From assembly GCA_018398765.1 (NCBI GenBank), contig JAHBMJ010001766.1, positions 4,827 to 26,152 of the forward strand: DNA of 21,326 bases, given 5' to 3'. The notes under the pieces were generated by a model. The model made no database searches. It saw nothing but the letters and a program-made list of their open reading frames with translations, and was not told the origin of the DNA. Each line of letters begins with the position of its first letter. Within the stretch, counting starts at the first letter, position 1. Positions 1 to 10,826 of the stretch are shown one piece after another. Source of the DNA: Chromera velia (taxonomy: Eukaryota; Sar; Chromeraceae). The translations under genes were made by a program, and so were the position numbers.

Positions 1-3000
1 GGCAGAGGGGCGACCAAAGAAATCCTCGGGAGGGGGGGGACCCCGAGGACCGGGAAAAGGGCGATCGAAAACCCCTCCCCCACCTCCCCCTGCCATCATC
101 ATCATATGCATAGGAATCATCTGAGGAGGAGGGGGGCCAGGCGTTCCTCCGTCACTCAAGAAGGGTTTGCTTGACTCTGTATGCCTCCTTGACAAGTTCC
201 CTTTCTTCTCTCTTTCCCCCCCCATGAAAGCGGATTTGGGCTGTCTGTGGGTCCGCACGTCTCTTCGAGCATCTGTCAGCTGTCCCCTCTCTCTGTCTGC
301 AAAAGGAGGAGGGGGGAGGGGTCGCATCGGTCCGCCCTGATCGAGTGGAAGGCCGCCATGAGGAGGCATGGGCATCTGCTGCTGTGCATTTGCCATGGGT
401 GGGGACGGAAACGGGTAGCGGTGTGCCCCTGGTCCTCCTGCAGTTCTCACAAGCTCAGGCGGGGTCGGCCATTCACATCCACTCGAGGGGTCACTCGAGG
501 GGTTGGAGAAGAAGGAACGAGGAGGACCTGCACCGGCAATCGCTCGGCCGTCTCCCGATGATGCACCCACTGGTGCAGATGCAAACTGGGAGGGGGTATC
601 CCTCATAAGAGCTGGGCCGGAGAGGGTGCGGGGAGGGCCCCGGACGGCTCCCCCATTGAAGAAAGAGGGAATCTCAGAAGACAGGACGGCAGCTGAGGAA
701 GAAGAGGAAGGAGGGGATAAGCGAGGGGCAGGGGGTCGAAATTGACGGGAGAGAGCTGCGGGACTCGACATGTCCTGCTTCCCCCCTTGCTGATGCTGCT
801 GCTGCTGCTGCTGTGAGTGAAGCCTGTTGTACTTCGTGTTGCCAGTCAGCGATCCCGTCATCCCACTTGTTGCTCCCTCCTTCTCTCTTTCCTTTTCCCT
901 TTCTCCTCTTGCATGCGCCCCCTCTCTCTGCCCCGATGCGGGGACTCCCAGAGATTTCTTCTTGATTTCTTTCATCACGCACAGATAGGTCGCAGTAGCG
1001 TGTTCACTGTGCTTCTCCCACCTGCGATTGATTGCACAAGAGATCGACACACGGGCACAGGTGGAGGGAGAGAGAGGCAGTGGGTGGCACAGGGGGGTCA
1101 GCGCTTAGGCGTCTACGTACTTCCCCTCACCGACGTATTGCAACCATCACGTGACTACTCTACTGAGAGAGAATTTCAGAGCTCATCTGACAGCGCTGTA
1201 CTATGGCAGTCAGGAGGAAAAAAACACACCAACACCCACTTCTTGCTCAAGGATCGCAGCTGACTGACCTTGTCATGTTACAGGTCCCACAGAGCTCTAC
1301 TGGGGTATCTGTGGGGCAGGAGAGGCACTTGAACTTGGGGCCGATGATTGGTCCCTCATGGCACGCGTGGCACCGACTTCCTTCGTGACACTGCACACAG
1401 AGATGCACAAGGAAAGGGGGGGGGGGATCCAAAAATACGTCTTGCTATTTTGGCGGTCAATTGATTCGATAAAAGAGGAGTTCTCAACACGCACCAAGGG
1501 GACACACACGCTCGGAGCAAAACAAACCTCCGAACTGTTCTTTACGTGGGAGAGGATCCATGCAGAACAGAGAATCTCGAAGGTGAAGGGAAAGAAGGAA
1601 GAGAGAGAGAGAGAGAAGACAAAGGAAAACCAGCCAACCGACCAGGCTTTCCCGAATCTCTTCCTCATCCTCTCCGTCCCCCCCCATCTCACCCCCTCCC
1701 CCAAGGGCCCCAAGCAAGTCACCGCTTCCCTCCTCGTCCCCCCCGGACAGAGAAGCGACAAGAGGAAACGCCAAATGACCATCACTGAACATTCCACGCA
1801 AATCACCACCTGTCAATGTACGTAATCTCGCAAGCATGCTGTCTGTGATCGGGAGCACGACTTGGCTCTGGTTTCGAAATGGAAGTTTTCCTAGTGCCTT
1901 CAGGAATTCATACGCCAGAGTCCCTAGACCCTCATGGAGGTCCTCTCCCTTCAGCAGTCCTCTGATTGAGTCCGCAAAAGGACGGAGATCCTCGACACCC
2001 GAATTTTCAACAGCTGACAACACACACTCGGCATGTGCACGCAAGAATCCGCTGGCAGCCAGGACCTGCAGGCTGGGGGGAGCTGCTTTTCCTCCCTCCG
2101 CAGCAACTGCTGCAACTGCAGCAGTGAACACCGACGAGCACACAGAAGCCCCCGACTCACGCTCGGGATGTAGCTCCTCCTCCCCATACCCCCTGCTGAC
2201 CGTCTCACCACCGATCACTCGTTGCTGTCCTTCTAACGAGCTCTCGCCCGAACTCTGCCTGCCTGACTCTTCACCCAACTGCCTTCCCTGTACACCCCCC
2301 CCCAATGGACGTCCCTCTTCTCCAGGGGGCCCCTCCCCAATCCCAAAAAGCTCCGCAGATGTTGTTCGATTCAGCCTTTCGACCTTCTTGGCCAACCTGA
2401 ACGAATGAGGAATTCAAGAAGGGCTACTAACGAACGTTCACAAGCACACGTGCGTAAAAAAAAAAATCCAAGCAACCAACGCTCAGGTACGAGGTCGAAA
2501 AGCTCACAGGGCAGAAGCAGAAGATTAGTCCCAGACGGCCACTGCAATAACACGTTAGACAAAAAGCGGTGGATTCCGTGTCATGTAAGTTGAGAAAACA
2601 GGCGACAGGAACAGTGTTGACTGACCTATTTTGCAGCATCGGAAGAAAATGCAACACAAGACTTGCAAGCTGCACGGAGAAACAGACAAAACAACCATCA
2701 ATAGGGGCAAGCCATTTGCACAAGAGACACACAACAACTGTGAGCAAATAAAGCAAAAACATAAATGCACACCTGCAAAAGATAGAATGAAGGCACAAAG
2801 CGGAAAAGGAAGCGGAAGATTGCAGAGAAAAACAAACCGCCCCATCGCCTACCTAGCTGGCTTATTGGTTGATAGGGAAATAAAGGATCTGAGAGATGGC
2901 ACGCAAACCTGACTGACCATTTGAGGCGACAGTTTCTTGACTGAGATGAGCCGATTGAGGAGAAATAGAAAGGGTCTAGGCCCGCGGGGCTGGAACGTCT

Positions 3001-4586
3001 TCTCCCTCCTCATCGCCCCAAAAACCGCACGATTATGACTGTTCCCCCCTGCTGTGCTGTTGCTGTTGCTACACGCTCTTTCTTTCTCACGGTCCATTTC
3101 ACGTTCTTTCTCTTTTCCTCTCCCCCCTACACGCCTCTCTTTGTCTCTCTCCCTCTCTCTATCTCTCCTCTCGAATGCCCCTGCAACACCATACAGAGAA
3201 TGACGAGGCTCTCCAAGCCCTCTGCTTCGGGGCTCCCCATGCAATGGACTGCTGACCGACCGAGGCGGCCCCCCGCCCTGTCCGCTCAGCCCCCCGACCG
3301 GGCCGCGCTTTTCATCTCCTTTGCCGGACGGAAATGGCGACGCAAATCCGAACGCCACACCCCGACCCTCCTCTCCCTCTTCCCCCCCATGACGAAACCC
3401 GGGCACTGAACAGCCTGGGGGCACAGACGGGAACTCTCCCCCCAAACCCCCTGACTCCCCCTCTGACGAAGGTACAAGAAGACCCGCATCGGCATTCAAC
3501 GGTTGCATACCAGCAAACGGCTCCTCCCACTGAAGATTCTGTCCAGAGGATCTTGTGGGAACAAACGACGACGAAGACCGGGGAGCCGGCTGTTCAGGTT
3601 CTACGAAAGACTCTAAGGGCTTTCCGTGCGAAGGAAGGGGTAACCCTCCTTTGTATCGGAACAGGGGACCGTCACTTTTGGCCTGCTGACTTACACACGT
3701 GCCCCGTCCTTCTGGGGCGCCTTCTGTGAAGCTCCGGGGAAGACCCCCGCCACGCTCATGCTGCTGCAATGGCATAATAAAAGAAAAGTCTGGGGGGTGA
3801 CATTCAGAACGCAAAGGAGCCAAAGTCGACGATCCCATCGATGCCTCAGGAGACAACTGCTGCTCCCTCGAATCAAAACGTACTCCCAATCCCCCCCCCT
3901 TCCCATAAGAAGCAACAGCCTGATCAAATTCCTCCTCCAAATCAAAAGCATCCTCAGTCGCAGCAGAGTTTTCCAAAGGCACCCCAAGGGTACTCTTCAA
4001 AGGAAGGGGGTTCGAACTAGTGGCTGCAGGGAGAGAAGAGAAAAGGCTAGAAGAATGACCACCACGAGCCGTCAAAGGACACTCTGCCGCCTCCTCCGGG
4101 GCCAGAGACAGAGGACACTTCGACAACTCAAAAACGGTCAAATCAAGCACCCAGTCTCCTCCCCCTCCCTTGCCCCCCTCTCCACCACTCGGGCCGGAAG
4201 AGGGCTGCTCGGCTTGTTGCCGTGCCTTCCCGATGTCCCTTCGTTCTTGCGCCAGCGCAATGGCATCTGGTAAAGTGGCCTCAACCAAAGTGCACCAGTC
4301 TTCTTCGTCTTTGTACTTCAAAGCGAAGTTATGTCGCGACAGTTTGTGGGTATCCTCCACCACTTTGACGATCTCCTCGTAGCCCTGCAACGCGAGCACG
4401 TGAAAAATAAGACAGTAAATGGGTAGGTAGAACACTGGAGATAAGCGTCAATAGTCAGGTTCCACGTCCAAATAGTCGTCTTTCGCATCATGCTCAGAAG
4501 AGACGCCTTACCTGTGGAAGATCGATTCTTCGTATGTCATCTTTGAATCGAAGTTTCAACTTTGGTCTCTTAGGATCCTTTTCCAT
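1..4586 (-). CDS. p62/NBR1-like selective autophagy receptor (PB1 + ZZ), 3' end beyond window
   Basis: This minus-strand gene has six exons: 4586-4512, 4384-2918, 2669-2626, 2396-1643, 1390-1269 and 1021 to the left edge. Introns are GT-AG and every junction keeps frame, giving 1161 residues so far with no stop. Residues 9-70 look like a PB1 domain: basic KLKLRFKDDIRR in the first strand (exon 1) and an acidic OPCA-like YKDEEDW with L58 (exon 2). Residues 787-828 form a ZZ zinc finger: C787/C790, C802/C805, C814/C817 and H825/H828. PB1 plus ZZ is the known signature of p62/SQSTM1 and NBR1, cytosolic cargo receptors that polymerise through PB1. Between the domains lie a low-complexity region, a basic/acidic repeat (429-460), a hydrophobic helical stretch (about 493-535) and a helical region (608-725). 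After ZZ the protein is Pro/Gly/Ser-rich with a short polyQ. NBR1 (FW) and UBA domains are not seen and could lie outside. The start ATG follows AAAC. PB1-ZZ spacing is far longer than in known members. Confidence 0.8.
2626..2669 (-). other. 44-nt microexon of the PB1-ZZ gene
   Basis: This exon lies in a 521-bp gap between two large coding exons. The acceptor is ...TTTCTCCGTGCAG and the donor is ATAG|GTCAGTCA. The preceding exon ends in phase 0 and the following exon needs two carried bases. A 44-nt insert supplies exactly that, whereas direct joining of the large exons shifts frame and hits a stop. It encodes LASLVLHFLPMLQN plus a split Arg, which continues a hydrophobic helix across both junctions (residues 515-529). 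The frame match is strong evidence, but no transcript was examined. Confidence 0.72.
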
Positions 4587-5272
4587 GTTTCCTTCCTCTC
4601 CCTCTCCGAAGCTTGTCCACTTTCTTTGGTCTGGAGAGGAAGAGGTCGCCCCAGAACCCTCACAGCGCGACAAACCTCATTCCCATTAAGGGGAGACGAA
4701 AGGCAACGGCGGCCCACCCCCACCTACTGTAACCCACGGGGCACTTACCCTTCCCAGACGCTACAACAGGCAGCCAGAACTATCGCCCTCCACGAAATGT
4801 ACATGCAGCTGTCCAGAGGATCACGAGATGCTACCTCTACTCCATCTCTACTCCGCACTTCCGAGCTGTCAGTCTTTCGTTACATGCAGTCGCGTCCGTC
4901 ATGCCGGAGTTGCTTGAGGGGCACGTTTTTTTTCGGGCACGCATGCAGGGCACGACGTTCTCCCACTCGATCCGTGAGAGCTCCCCGCCAACGCGAAATC
5001 GCGGGAGCGGGGATGGTGCCCGCCTTTGGACCGTAGTTGTTGCAGTTGACAAACAACATTTGAATTGCGTTGCCGCTTCTGTTTGAACTTTCAAGTGCCT
5101 GGAACTAAGTAAACACACGCTGCTTGCTGCTGACCTGAAGGTTTAGCTGGCTGGGAGGGACTTGTTATGGGAAAATAGTGGTTCACACACACGCGTGCCA
5201 TTTTGTCTCTTCTGGTTTTGAGGTCTGCCGTCTCGCTCGTCGTTCTGCCGTCTGGCAGCCAACCAAATCAGT
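4587..5272. promoter_or_regulatory. Divergent intergenic region, probable bidirectional promoter
   Basis: These 686 bases separate the start codons of the PB1-ZZ gene (minus) and the DsbA/FrnE-like gene (plus), so both promoters and 5' UTRs should lie here. No convincing TATA box was seen. The open frames in this stretch have no recognisable domain and are treated as chance. Extra 5' exons for either gene cannot be excluded. Confidence 0.4.
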
Positions 5273-6087
5273 ATGAGAGGTGCAGTCCCGTCTCTGTGCC
5301 TTTTCATCTCATTCTACACTGTTTTTCTGGCTTTTGTGGCTTCATTCCGATCCATCGGGTTTTTTCGTGAATTTACTTTGGTCAAAAGGGGGTGCTTGGT
5401 TTCGTCTGTCCCGAAGACCCAGTTGGAGATGGGGCGACGGCCAAAGAGCGCAGAGAAACAAAGTACGACGCCTGCAACGCCAGAATTCTACGTCCGCGTT
5501 GTGATGGACCCGCAGTGCCCCTGGTGCTACCTTGGTCAGTGCCGCTAGTTGTTGCGCCGTCTCCTTTTGACCATTCCTTCTTCATGCCATGACACGCTCG
5601 CTCGCTCGCCCGCTCGCTGCAGGCAAGAAGGCACTTGACGAAGCAGTGAATAAGTTCAAGCAAGACCAGGGAGACAAGGTCGCCGTGACTGTCGACTACA
5701 GGCCGTACGTGCTGCGGCCCAATATTCCTGCAGAAGGTTTGTGAAGATGGCACCTGGAGAGACAAGAGATGGAGACACAGAGTGCAGTGTGTCGGGAGAG
5801 AGACGCCAGAGCACCGGGGACAGGCAGTCAAATTGACCGATAGACAGACAGACAGACAGACGGACGGGCAAGTAGGCAGGCAGGCAGGCAGGCAAACAGA
5901 GAACACACATACTGAGTGATCAAGTCACAGAAATTGAAATAAGACTACCAGTTGAAAGGTATACAATCAGCCACACACGCACTGGGGGGGTGGGTGGGGA
6001 AGGGAGGGGTCGGCAGGCTTCCAAAGTGACTTGCAGACCTGCGCAGACAGACAGACCGACATGCAGAATGAGACACACACGCACACA

Positions 6088-6128
<41 letters not shown>

Positions 6129-7023
6129 ACACATACAAACACAAAGACAAACGACAGAGAGAGAGACCGAGAGCTAAGACCAGAGAGTTCCACAGACATT
6201 CAAACAAGCTGCGCAAATGAAGAGTTCAGAGAAAGAGGGGGGGGCGAGGGGTCAGGGCGGAGAGAACGTCTTGGTGTCTGCTCGTGCAGGTTTGGCCTTC
6301 GAAGACTTTGCTTTGAAGACTTATGGGGCTGGCTGGAGAGAATATGACTGGGTGGGTGACAGAGACGCAGTCAATCTTGCAGCCGCGCGGGGGTTGACGA
6401 TTCTCCCTGCAACGGATAGGTGCGTCCACTCAGTTGTTGTCTCTCCGCTTTGTTTTGGTGGTAGTGCGAGAGGAAGGGATGGGTAGGGGAGGTTTGGCTC
6501 TACTTATGTGTTGATCTGTGCATGGGTTCAAATAGGCGTTGCTTGGACCGGAGAGAGGGCGCCTGGCAGGCCCGTAGGAAAGATCCGTGTCTGCGTTTTC
6601 CGGCATTCCCATTTCCCTTCCCCCGGACATTTCCTTGGTGCACGCACATGCAGGCCGGTGCTGAACGTCACCAATCCCCTCCGGTTGATGGAATTTGCAA
6701 GGAGGCAGGGGAAACAGAGCGAATTGATTGATGAGGTTGGTTGGTTCCAAAATGGCTGGCTGCTCAGTTTGATTCAACCATTCAGGCACCTCACTCGTGA
6801 GGTTGATCAGGCTGCCGAGTTCGAATCTGCTTCTTCCATACCGCACTCCTGTTACCTTTGGTATCCCTTTTTCTCTTGGCAGGCGGGCCTGGCAGTCTCT
6901 CCCGGCCTCCTGTGGTGCAGCGAGACTGGACATTCACTCGAGTTCTTTTTGTACGGGAGTGAAGCGTTTATCTTCGCCTCCCTCTGCATCTTCCCCTCTC
7001 CCCCCCCCGCCCTTCTTCCATCC

Positions 7024-7059
<36 letters not shown>

Positions 7060-8608
7060 CTGTGTGCATGCATCTGGATATGCTTGTGTGCAGATGTTTG
7101 AGGCCTACTTTAAGAAAGGGGAAAGGATCAGTGACGCACGAGTGGGTCGGTTGGACTTGCTCCTTCCGGGTGGAAGTTTTCTTTGGCTGGCTGTCTTCTT
7201 GTAGCTCCTCTCTCCGACCTATAAACGTCCTGCAAGAGCTACGGAAACGCTGACCCCCACAGACATCCGACGCAGAGCTGTCGTCTCTCCGAGCCCTTCT
7301 CTCTCTCGCTCTGTCTGCTCCCTCTTCTACTCCGACCTGATGGACTCTCTTCCTTCCATCCATCCTGCCTTCCTATCTGGACGCTCCGTTTCCTGAAGCA
7401 GCCGCAGACGCAGAGCTCGTCTCGAACGGAGCCTTTGGGTTGGGTCGGCCTGTTTCTTTCTTTCCCTTTTGAAGCCGTCCACCTGGAGTGTCTGCACTTT
7501 TATTGTCAGACTGTGTCTTTCTTTGTTGAGACGCGCGTACATTCGTTCGTGCATTTGTTCAGGTTCTGAGTCAGATTGCCGAGACGGTTGGGATCACTGG
7601 GGCGGGCCCTTTCTTGAAGTCACGAGAGCTAGTCGATCGCACTCACGTAAGTCTATCCGTCTGGTTGTCTGCCTTCGCGCCCCTGTGTGGCCGCAAAGAA
7701 TTCCCTCTCCGTTTTTCTGCAATTCAATTTTGTGGTGAGCTCGCAGCTCCTTGGGCAGGGGAGGACGCGTTCGAGTTGGTAAAGTGCGTCTTCCTCGCTG
7801 AAGTCTCACACTCCATTGTCTGTTGGGCCGTTTGGGCTTCAATCAGGCTCTTTCTCTTTGTTGCTTCGCCGAGGTTTCCGGGCAGGCCGAAACTGATTCC
7901 TCCTTGCTGTTCGTTTTCTCTTTTTTTCTCTTTTTGGTGCAGGCAGAAGCAGATGCTCAGTTGATTCCGGGGAACATCAATGCGATTCCTTTTTTTGAAT
8001 TCTTTCGGGTAGACAAACGGCCTCCTCCGACTCCTGTGAGAACCATCGGGGCTGAGACTGCTCGAAACTTTGGTCTGGCCCTCTATCGGCTATTGGAAGA
8101 CGACGCCGCTTTCTCGGCTGTTCTCGCCAGGTCAAAGCAGCTGGACACTCCTCAGATGGCAGTTGAAACAACGGGGACGCAAGAATCCCGAGAGTCGGAT
8201 GATGAAACGACAAAGTCTACAGGAGGAAAGGGGAAAGGAAAAGGAAAGGGAAAGGGGAAAGGAAAGGGTTCTGGTCGTGTAAAAAAGGAGGAGACGATTG
8301 ATGGGGATAGTGAAGAAGTGGAAGAAGAGGGAAAGGAGACGGCGGATGAAGAAGTGGTGGTGGAGGATTCAGGAGACTCGGGTGGAGAATCCACCACTGG
8401 AAGGGGGAAAGGAAAGGGTAAAGGGAAAGGAAAGGGCAAAGGGAAAGGCAAGCGTAAGGGGGGGGGTAAGGCGAAAGCCAAAGATACCGCAAAAGAGCTT
8501 GAAGCTCCTAGTGAGGAGCCTTCAGATACCAAAGTGGGAAAGGGGAAAGGGAAAGGAAAAGGAGGGGGGAAGGGAAAAGGTCGGCCAAAGAAGAAAGTGG
8601 ACAGCTGA
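5273..8608 (+). CDS. DsbA/FrnE-type thioredoxin-fold oxidoreductase with Gly-Lys tail
   Basis: Seven exons: 5273-5534, 5623-5736, 6290-6419, 6654-6735, 7094-7141, 7563-7646 and 7943-8608. They total 1386 nt, giving 461 residues plus TGA, with all phases matching. The catalytic motif is C82-P-W-C85 in MDPQCPWCYLGKKAL, followed by the family-typical DYRPYVLRPNIPAEG strand. A helical insert contains MFEAYFKKGERISDARVLSQ, and the cis-Pro loop is NAIPFFEF (P256). This order matches the DsbA-like FrnE/2-hydroxychromene-2-carboxylate isomerase family, which handles thiol-disulfide or glutathione chemistry; the substrate is unknown. Residues 1-25 are hydrophobic, like a signal peptide, followed by a basic Ser/Thr-rich stretch, so secretory or plastid routing is possible. 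M53 is an alternative start without the signal. Residues from about 312 form a tail alternating acidic blocks with three Gly-Lys runs and ending KGRPKKKVDS. FrnE proteins usually end soon after the fold, so the tail is unusual. Confidence 0.85.
5842..6124. repeat. Microsatellite cluster in intron 2 of the FrnE-like gene
   Basis: Within the 553-bp intron 5737-6289 there is an (AGAC)n run at 5842-5863, a (GGCA)n run at about 5874-5894 and a (CA)n run at about 6072-6124. Open frames across them are periodicity artefacts. The intron is bounded by GAAG|GTTTGT and CTCGTGCAG|GT. Confidence 0.85.
7025..7056. repeat. (GT)n microsatellite in intron 4
   Basis: A dinucleotide run in the 358-bp intron 6736-7093 of the FrnE-like gene, just upstream of the acceptor TGTGTGCAG|ATG at 7093/7094. 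Confidence 0.9.
8263..8605 (+). other. Acidic and Gly-Lys low-complexity tail coding segment
   Basis: The 3' part of the last exon holds arrays of GGXAAR codons (GGAAAG, GGGAAA) that encode alternating Gly-Lys, separated by Glu/Asp-rich blocks. The hexanucleotide repetition suggests expansion by replication slippage. The segment ends with KGRPKKK, a basic stretch resembling an AT-hook core (GRP flanked by Lys). The coordinates approximate the low-complexity part only. Confidence 0.6.
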
Positions 8609-9595
8609 CGCTACTGGCAGCAGCGTCTATTGTACAGAATGTGCCCGTTGTAACGCTTCAAGTTTCAAGCTTTCAGGCAGCATCTGCCGGCTAGAAAGTA
8701 GGCAATGCTACGAGTCTGAGTCATGAGCATACCAGCGAATGTCAGACAATGTGCGTGTACCAAAGCACTAGTATCATACTAGAGTATCACATAATTAAAC
8801 TCCGTAGAATAGTTCTATCTCAGTTGAAATCTCTAGCGGAATCTTAATTAACATTGTGATCAATTTGTGAAAACTTTTTTCAAACGGTTCTTAGCCAGAG
8901 TAACATTCTATGTTAATAACTTTCATAAACACCAGAATTAATGATGTTTATATAAAGGCGTTCCGTCATGGTGGCCGCATATACTCAGCGGGGTGCCCCG
9001 TGTTTTACTTAGATATTCTTTTTTTTTTTTTAAAGTGCTATAATAAGTGATAAGTGATTTATTGGTGCCTTTGAGCACTGTCGCCGTTTTGTCTTGCAGA
9101 GGTCGCCCCTAGGGTCGTCCCCGTAATATGGGCTAGAATGTGTGCTAGGTCTAGTGCTAGGTGCTTCCTAGGGTGCTTCATCATCATCAAGAGCAACAGC
9201 AACAACACTGGTAGCAACATCATTAACTATAGAGCATCAAACAACTTAAGCAGAAGTCATTAGATTTGAAAAAACTCTAGAACAAATTTCGAATGACATA
9301 CAATATTTTTTCTTAATTTCAAAATTGCTTATAATTTTTAACTTGAAACTTTCAAATTAAATTTCGTTTCCGATTTCCTAATCGATTTCATTTAAGTTAT
9401 ATATAAAAGGCTCGTCAAAAGGTGGCCTAACGTTAGAACTAGCATTAGAAGTATCCAGCTAGCTAGCTCTGGATATGGATGACGATGGCACATCATAGTC
9501 ATAGTCATAGTCGAAAGGTGCCAGTGGTAAAGTGAGGCGCGTATACTAGCTGTATAGTCGGTTGATGTGCATATGACGAATTTTGACAGACATAT
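8609..9595. other. AT-rich intergenic stretch, no gene seen
   Basis: This follows the FrnE-like stop codon and contains that gene's 3' UTR; an AATTAAA at about 8793 could be a weak polyadenylation signal. The base composition turns sharply AT-rich. Small items are a GGGGTGCCCC palindrome near 8990, a (CATAGT)n run near 9496 and a short hairpin with arms TATCCAG/CTGGATA at 9452-9475. No conserved coding frame was recognised. Confidence 0.5.
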
Positions 9596-9826
9596 TACTA
9601 CCTAGGGGGACAAAATTAATGCATATTATACTTACTTACTTACTTAATTGTGGTTAAGCCTAAGGTCTCTGAAACTAGAGACAAATGGTAACCCATGCAT
9701 ACACTTGTAAACAAAAGGAGCAAACCGCCGTAGCTTAGCCTGCTTCCGCAATCTTCCGCATGAATATGAACAACCATGACCCTCTGCAGCCTAGGCTGAA
9801 GCTAAAGGCTGAACAAGCGCGTACAC

Positions 9827-10273
9827 TTATTTTAGACAACCTTCGATCAGTGTACTTGCCTTCTTTGGCTCCCGGTCCACAATGAATGAAACGAGCTCTC
9901 TTACATATGTCTCTTCTTCCCCGATACCTCTTCCCCCAGCTGCAGCAGTCCATCTTGCTCTGCAGACCCTTTCACCGATTCGTGTTCTCTCTTTCACTCT
10001 CTCTGCTAGCAAGTGAAGTTTGGATCTAAACTGCTCTATTCGCACACATGCAGACAATCGAAGATGCACCGCAGCGTCGATCACGTTTTTGTCTTCGACT
10101 GCAGGACAGTGAATACAGTGTTCTTCGCAGGATCCACCGTGTCTCTTTCCCCCACCAGCACATGCTCGAAGGAGAGAAGTGAAAAGAGAACCACCAGACA
10201 AGAGAGAGCGAGGCAGAATATGCAATTGAACTGTATAACCCCACCCCTTTCTAACCCTCCCCCCTAAAAACAA
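9827..10273 (-). CDS. Unrecognised open frame inside the inverted-repeat interval
   Basis: A minus-strand frame of 148 codons ends in TAA. Its C-terminal half has a helix-like composition (for example EQFRSKLHLLAERVKERTRI), but the N-terminal half looks non-coding. A possible acceptor, GTGCGAATAG|AGCAG, precedes the better part. No family was recognised. It may be a fragment of a gene or of the surrounding element, or chance. Confidence 0.2.
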   Translation of the reverse strand: MFLGGRVRKGWGYTVQLHILPRSLLSGGSLFTSLLRACAGGGKRHGGSCEEHCIHCPAVEDKNVIDAAVHLRLSACVRIEQFRSKLHLLAERVKERTRIGERVCRARWTAAAGGRGIGEEETYVRELVSFIVDREPKKASTLIEGCLK

Positions 10274-10826
10274 TATGGCCAGACGCTGATGCGATCGGTT
10301 CTCTATCTAAAAATTACTCAGTCGGGAGTTGCGTGGATAGATGTCACATGAACGGGTGAGCCTATGCTCACCGACAGGTCTTGAAGTCAACCATTCCGAC
10401 AACTATTCTGAGGCTTCCCTTTCCCTCACTTTCTGCCTGAGTGTCCATTTATTCGTTCCGTTTCTCCCTCTCTGGCTTTCTTTTCTCACAAGATCTGGTG
10501 TGATTGTCTGAAGCATGCTACTGGCTGAATTGGCCCATACCGGGGTCAGCAAAGCATATCTTCAACACAATCATCATGGGCGTGTGGTGTATACCCAAGT
10601 AAAAGTAATCTAACGTCAGACTAAAAGATAACTTTCTATTTAAACATAGCTCTATCGTTTGTGTTTTATAAGTCAAATCTGTAAAATTGAAAAAATAGTA
10701 GTGTACGAGCGCTCTAGGAATTAAAAAAAACATTCTAGGACTTCAAACTAAATTTTTGACCCAATATAAGGCCCGTAGGACCCAAGTAGTTCGTATAAGT
10801 CTTCACTAAGTCTACTTGGTTAGCTT

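Noticed and set aside
2427-2845. Minus-strand open frames of 96-123 codons between two exons of the PB1-ZZ gene
   Set aside because: They cross intron sequence with pyrimidine tracts. Only the 44-nt segment 2669-2626 has both splice sites and the right phase.
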